Part shown: piece after piece, positions 62,172 to 64,000 of the stretch
Layout of the letters: every line of letters begins with the position of its first letter
How positions within the stretch are numbered: the first letter of the stretch is position 1
Assembly: GCA_963575745.1 (NCBI GenBank)
Contig: CAUYUJ010014628.1
Location: forward strand, 198,501-262,500
Reading direction: 5' to 3'
Length of the DNA stretch: 64,000 nt
Origin: Prorocentrum cordatum
Taxonomy: Eukaryota > Sar > Dinophyceae > Prorocentrales > Prorocentraceae
The notes under the pieces: generated by a model
Seen by the model: the letters and a program-made list of their open reading frames with translations, nothing else
The model's database searches: none
What the model was told of the DNA's origin: nothing
Translations under genes and position numbers: made by a program

Positions 62172-62290
62172 GCTTTCGGAGCTCCGTTTAGATTTCTTGG
62201 ATCGGCGCTGGACCACCCACTCCCTCTCTGCGGCGCCGCCCCTTCCTGGGGCCAGCGCGGATCCCAGAAATCCGCGCAGATGTTCGAAAC
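62172..62290 (+). mobile_element. Family C foldback element
   Basis: Arms AGATTTCTTGGATCGGCGCTGG and CCAGCGCGGATCCCAGAAATCC. Confidence 0.7.
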
Positions 62291-62489
62291 CTGATGCTCG
62301 AGTCGTGCTTTCTCCTTCGAGCAGTGTGCGTGCGACACTCTGCGCAGGTTGTCCAGGGCAGCCCAGGGGTGTGCGGGGCGGGGGGGGTGCACTCCGCGAG
62401 GCCGGCGGGCGCCTGGTGCTGCGGTGTCGTCAGCGCCTGCCGTACACGGCAAGCCAGGGCGGGCAGGAGGGGCTCGTTGTCACCTGCGC

Positions 62490-62580
62490 GCCCTAAATGG
62501 GCGACGCGCCAGCGCCAACCCCAAATGCGCCCTGAATGGGCGACGCCGCCAGCGCCAACCCCAAAGGGGCGACGCGGCGG
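62490..62580 (+). repeat. CGCCAGCGCCAACCCCAAA tandem repeat
   Basis: Units of about 36 bp, CGCCCTAAATGGGCGACGC and GCCAGCGCCAACCCCAAA, repeated two to three times. Confidence 0.75.
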
Positions 62581-62670
62581 GCGACGGGCGACGGGCGACA
62601 CGTCGCCCGCCTCGCACGGAGGGGGGGCCCCAATGGGCCACCGGCGAGGGGAGAAATGAGGTGCGCCGCG

Positions 62671-62762
62671 CGGAGGAGGAGGAGGAGGAGGAGGAGGAGG
62701 AGGAGGAGGAGGAGGAGGAGGAGGAGGAGGAGGAGGAGGAGGAGGAGGAGGAGGAGGAGGCG
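62671..62762 (+). repeat. (GGA)n microsatellite
   Basis: Nearly pure GAG repeats. Confidence 0.95.
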
Positions 62763-63555
62763 GGCGCGGCCTAGATTGTCGCCCCAGGGGGAGGGGAAGA
62801 GGGGGGGGGGCAAGAGGGTAGGGCCGAAAGGGGGACACGAGGTAAGATAGGCGGCAGGGGGGGAGGAACCGGGTGCGGCGGAGAGAAAGGGGAGGGATGG
62901 GACGAGGGGGGGAAGCGGAGGGGAGGGAAACACACAGGGAGGGGACGGAATCGCGATTGCAAGCTGTGCCCACCGCAAACGCCTGTTCTGTGAATTTTGA
63001 CACTGTCCTTTACGTGGTGTTTGAGGGAATGTCAGACTGAGCGAAGAGTCCGAGTCGACGCAGTTGTCTCTTCGAGATTCAGGAAGCGCGCTGTGCGTGT
63101 GTGGTGTGCGCAAGGTGTCCTTGACGCATGAAATGCTGTTGGCCTGAACTCGGGGGCCTGGACGGCAATGCAAACTTGATGCTGCCGATGTGAAAGCGAT
63201 GTTGTTGAGCTAGGTCGTATCGAGCGGAGCCCCAAAATAAGCCACCGGACATCTCTACCTGGCGGGGGAGTGCGCCGTAAGGTCTGGTAGAGCGTCGCCG
63301 ATGTTGACGGCCAGGACACCTCCACCTTCACACTGCTGCTGCTGCCAATGTCGGTCGGTGGTGCGATCGTTCAGGTTGCCTCGCTTGAGTGGAGGCTCGT
63401 CGTGGTGCCACAGGTTCGATAGCGAATGGCAGAGTCGACGACAGTGAAATCTCCCAGAAATGTTGTACTCCAGATGTTGCCAACACTGACGCGACGCCTG
63501 TCACGCTGTTTTGTGCACCAGCAGCCTCAATGTGGACGTGGGACAAATCGTTCCT
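62763..63555. other. Intergenic, no gene supported
   Basis: G-rich to 62945, then balanced sequence; no motif recognised. Confidence 0.35.
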
Positions 63556-63559
63556 GCAT

Positions 63560-63705
63560 TGACGCTACAGTGGCGAATCGGCGCAAACCGACGCTAGTCG
63601 GCGCTAATCGACGCTAAATCGACGCAAATCGACGCTAGCCGACGCCAATCGGCGCTATCCCATCGACTCCCAAACGCTATATCGACGCTGATCGACGCGA
63701 AAGAC
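63560..63705 (+). repeat. CGACGCTAATCG tandem repeat
   Basis: About twelve irregular 10-12 bp units such as CGACGCTAATCG and CGGCGCTAATCG. Confidence 0.85.
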
Positions 63706-64000
63706 GGAATTGAGAAGGTATACCAGGCTCCCGTGATTTGCTACCGACTCCCCCCACTCCTGTCGGCACACCCCTCACACGCTTCGTGGCCCCCATACAG
63801 TGGATGCCAGTCCACATGAAACCTTCCACACGAAACCCACCCCTGAGACCCCAGGACGTCCATTGTTTTTGGTGTGGGAACGCCACGCTTTCCATCGCAA
63901 CACATCAGAAATCCAAGAAACCCAGGGCACCCTGGAGGCAAGCAGGGTATTTCTTGGCCTGGGCCCCCACCGTAAAGGGGGCTCCACCGAAGGCCTGGCA
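63706..64000. other. No gene seen
   Basis: Holds a CACACCCCTCACACGCTTCG word related to family J. Otherwise unclassified. Confidence 0.35.

Noticed and set aside
63465-63485. GTACTCCAGAT as a third family E end
   Set aside because: The match stops after 11 bases and there is no opposite end.

Overview
The window looks like nuclear DNA of a dinoflagellate, probably one with a large, GC-rich, repeat-rich genome (Prorocentrum-like, but I cannot fix the genus). The reasons are: (i) a decayed copy of the dinoflagellate spliced leader at 16824-16844, directly upstream of a retrotransposon gag; (ii) a gene with few exons whose introns consist largely of trinucleotide repeats and end in AG or AG|G, with at least one donor that does not fit GT; (iii) a Ty1/copia element of a type familiar from dinoflagellates, with a methyltransferase-like segment ahead of the integrase; (iv) very many (CCT/AGG)n, (CGA)n and (ACT)n tracts and short non-coding elements with terminal inverted repeats. 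There are no bacterial operons, CRISPR arrays, rRNA genes or convincing tRNA genes.

Layout. 0.3-6.8 kb: one minus-strand spliced gene of unknown function (about 930 codons in four exons, 5750 to 700), with an 11-bp minisatellite in its second intron and on both sides of the gene. 6.2-8.1 kb: (CGA)n, (AGG)n and (CTC)n tracts. 8.2-16.9 kb: a minus-strand copia retrotransposon (gag, protease, linker ORFs, methyltransferase-like region, integrase, RT, RNase H). It is broken by one in-frame stop and four frame changes, has a mutated RT catalytic motif, shows no LTRs, and carries the spliced-leader relic at its 5' end.

16.9-31.2 kb: a patchwork of short non-autonomous elements. I call these families A to P. 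Families A, B, E, F and I show target duplications (8, 5, TA, TAT and TA-type). There are nested insertions, and a 52-bp poly(A)-tailed retroinsert with a 12-bp duplication. 32.6-34.1 kb: a large inverted array of a 27-bp palindromic repeat. 34.3-36.1 kb: decayed coding islands on the minus strand. 37.6-40.8 kb: nested elements E, F and G, and an (AGG)n tract bracketed by a 9-bp duplication. 42.0-47.3 kb: degenerate CCAAGA-type minisatellite, 1.2 kb of (ACT)n and 0.7 kb of (TATG)n. 47.8-51.3 kb: more A and B elements around two coding relics. 52-64 kb: a GC-rich satellite (54.1-55.05 kb) flanked by inverted poly-G modules, mosaic duplications, GATAGGG-type G-rich repeats, and stretches in which I see no gene.

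Only the 0.7-5.75 kb gene looks like a possibly functional host gene. The retrotransposon is dead as written. The main interest of the rest is the record of insertion: exact target duplications, empty and occupied sites, and one case suggesting that a pure microsatellite tract arrived as a unit. Very long ORFs over simple repeats were treated as artefacts of triplet repeats.
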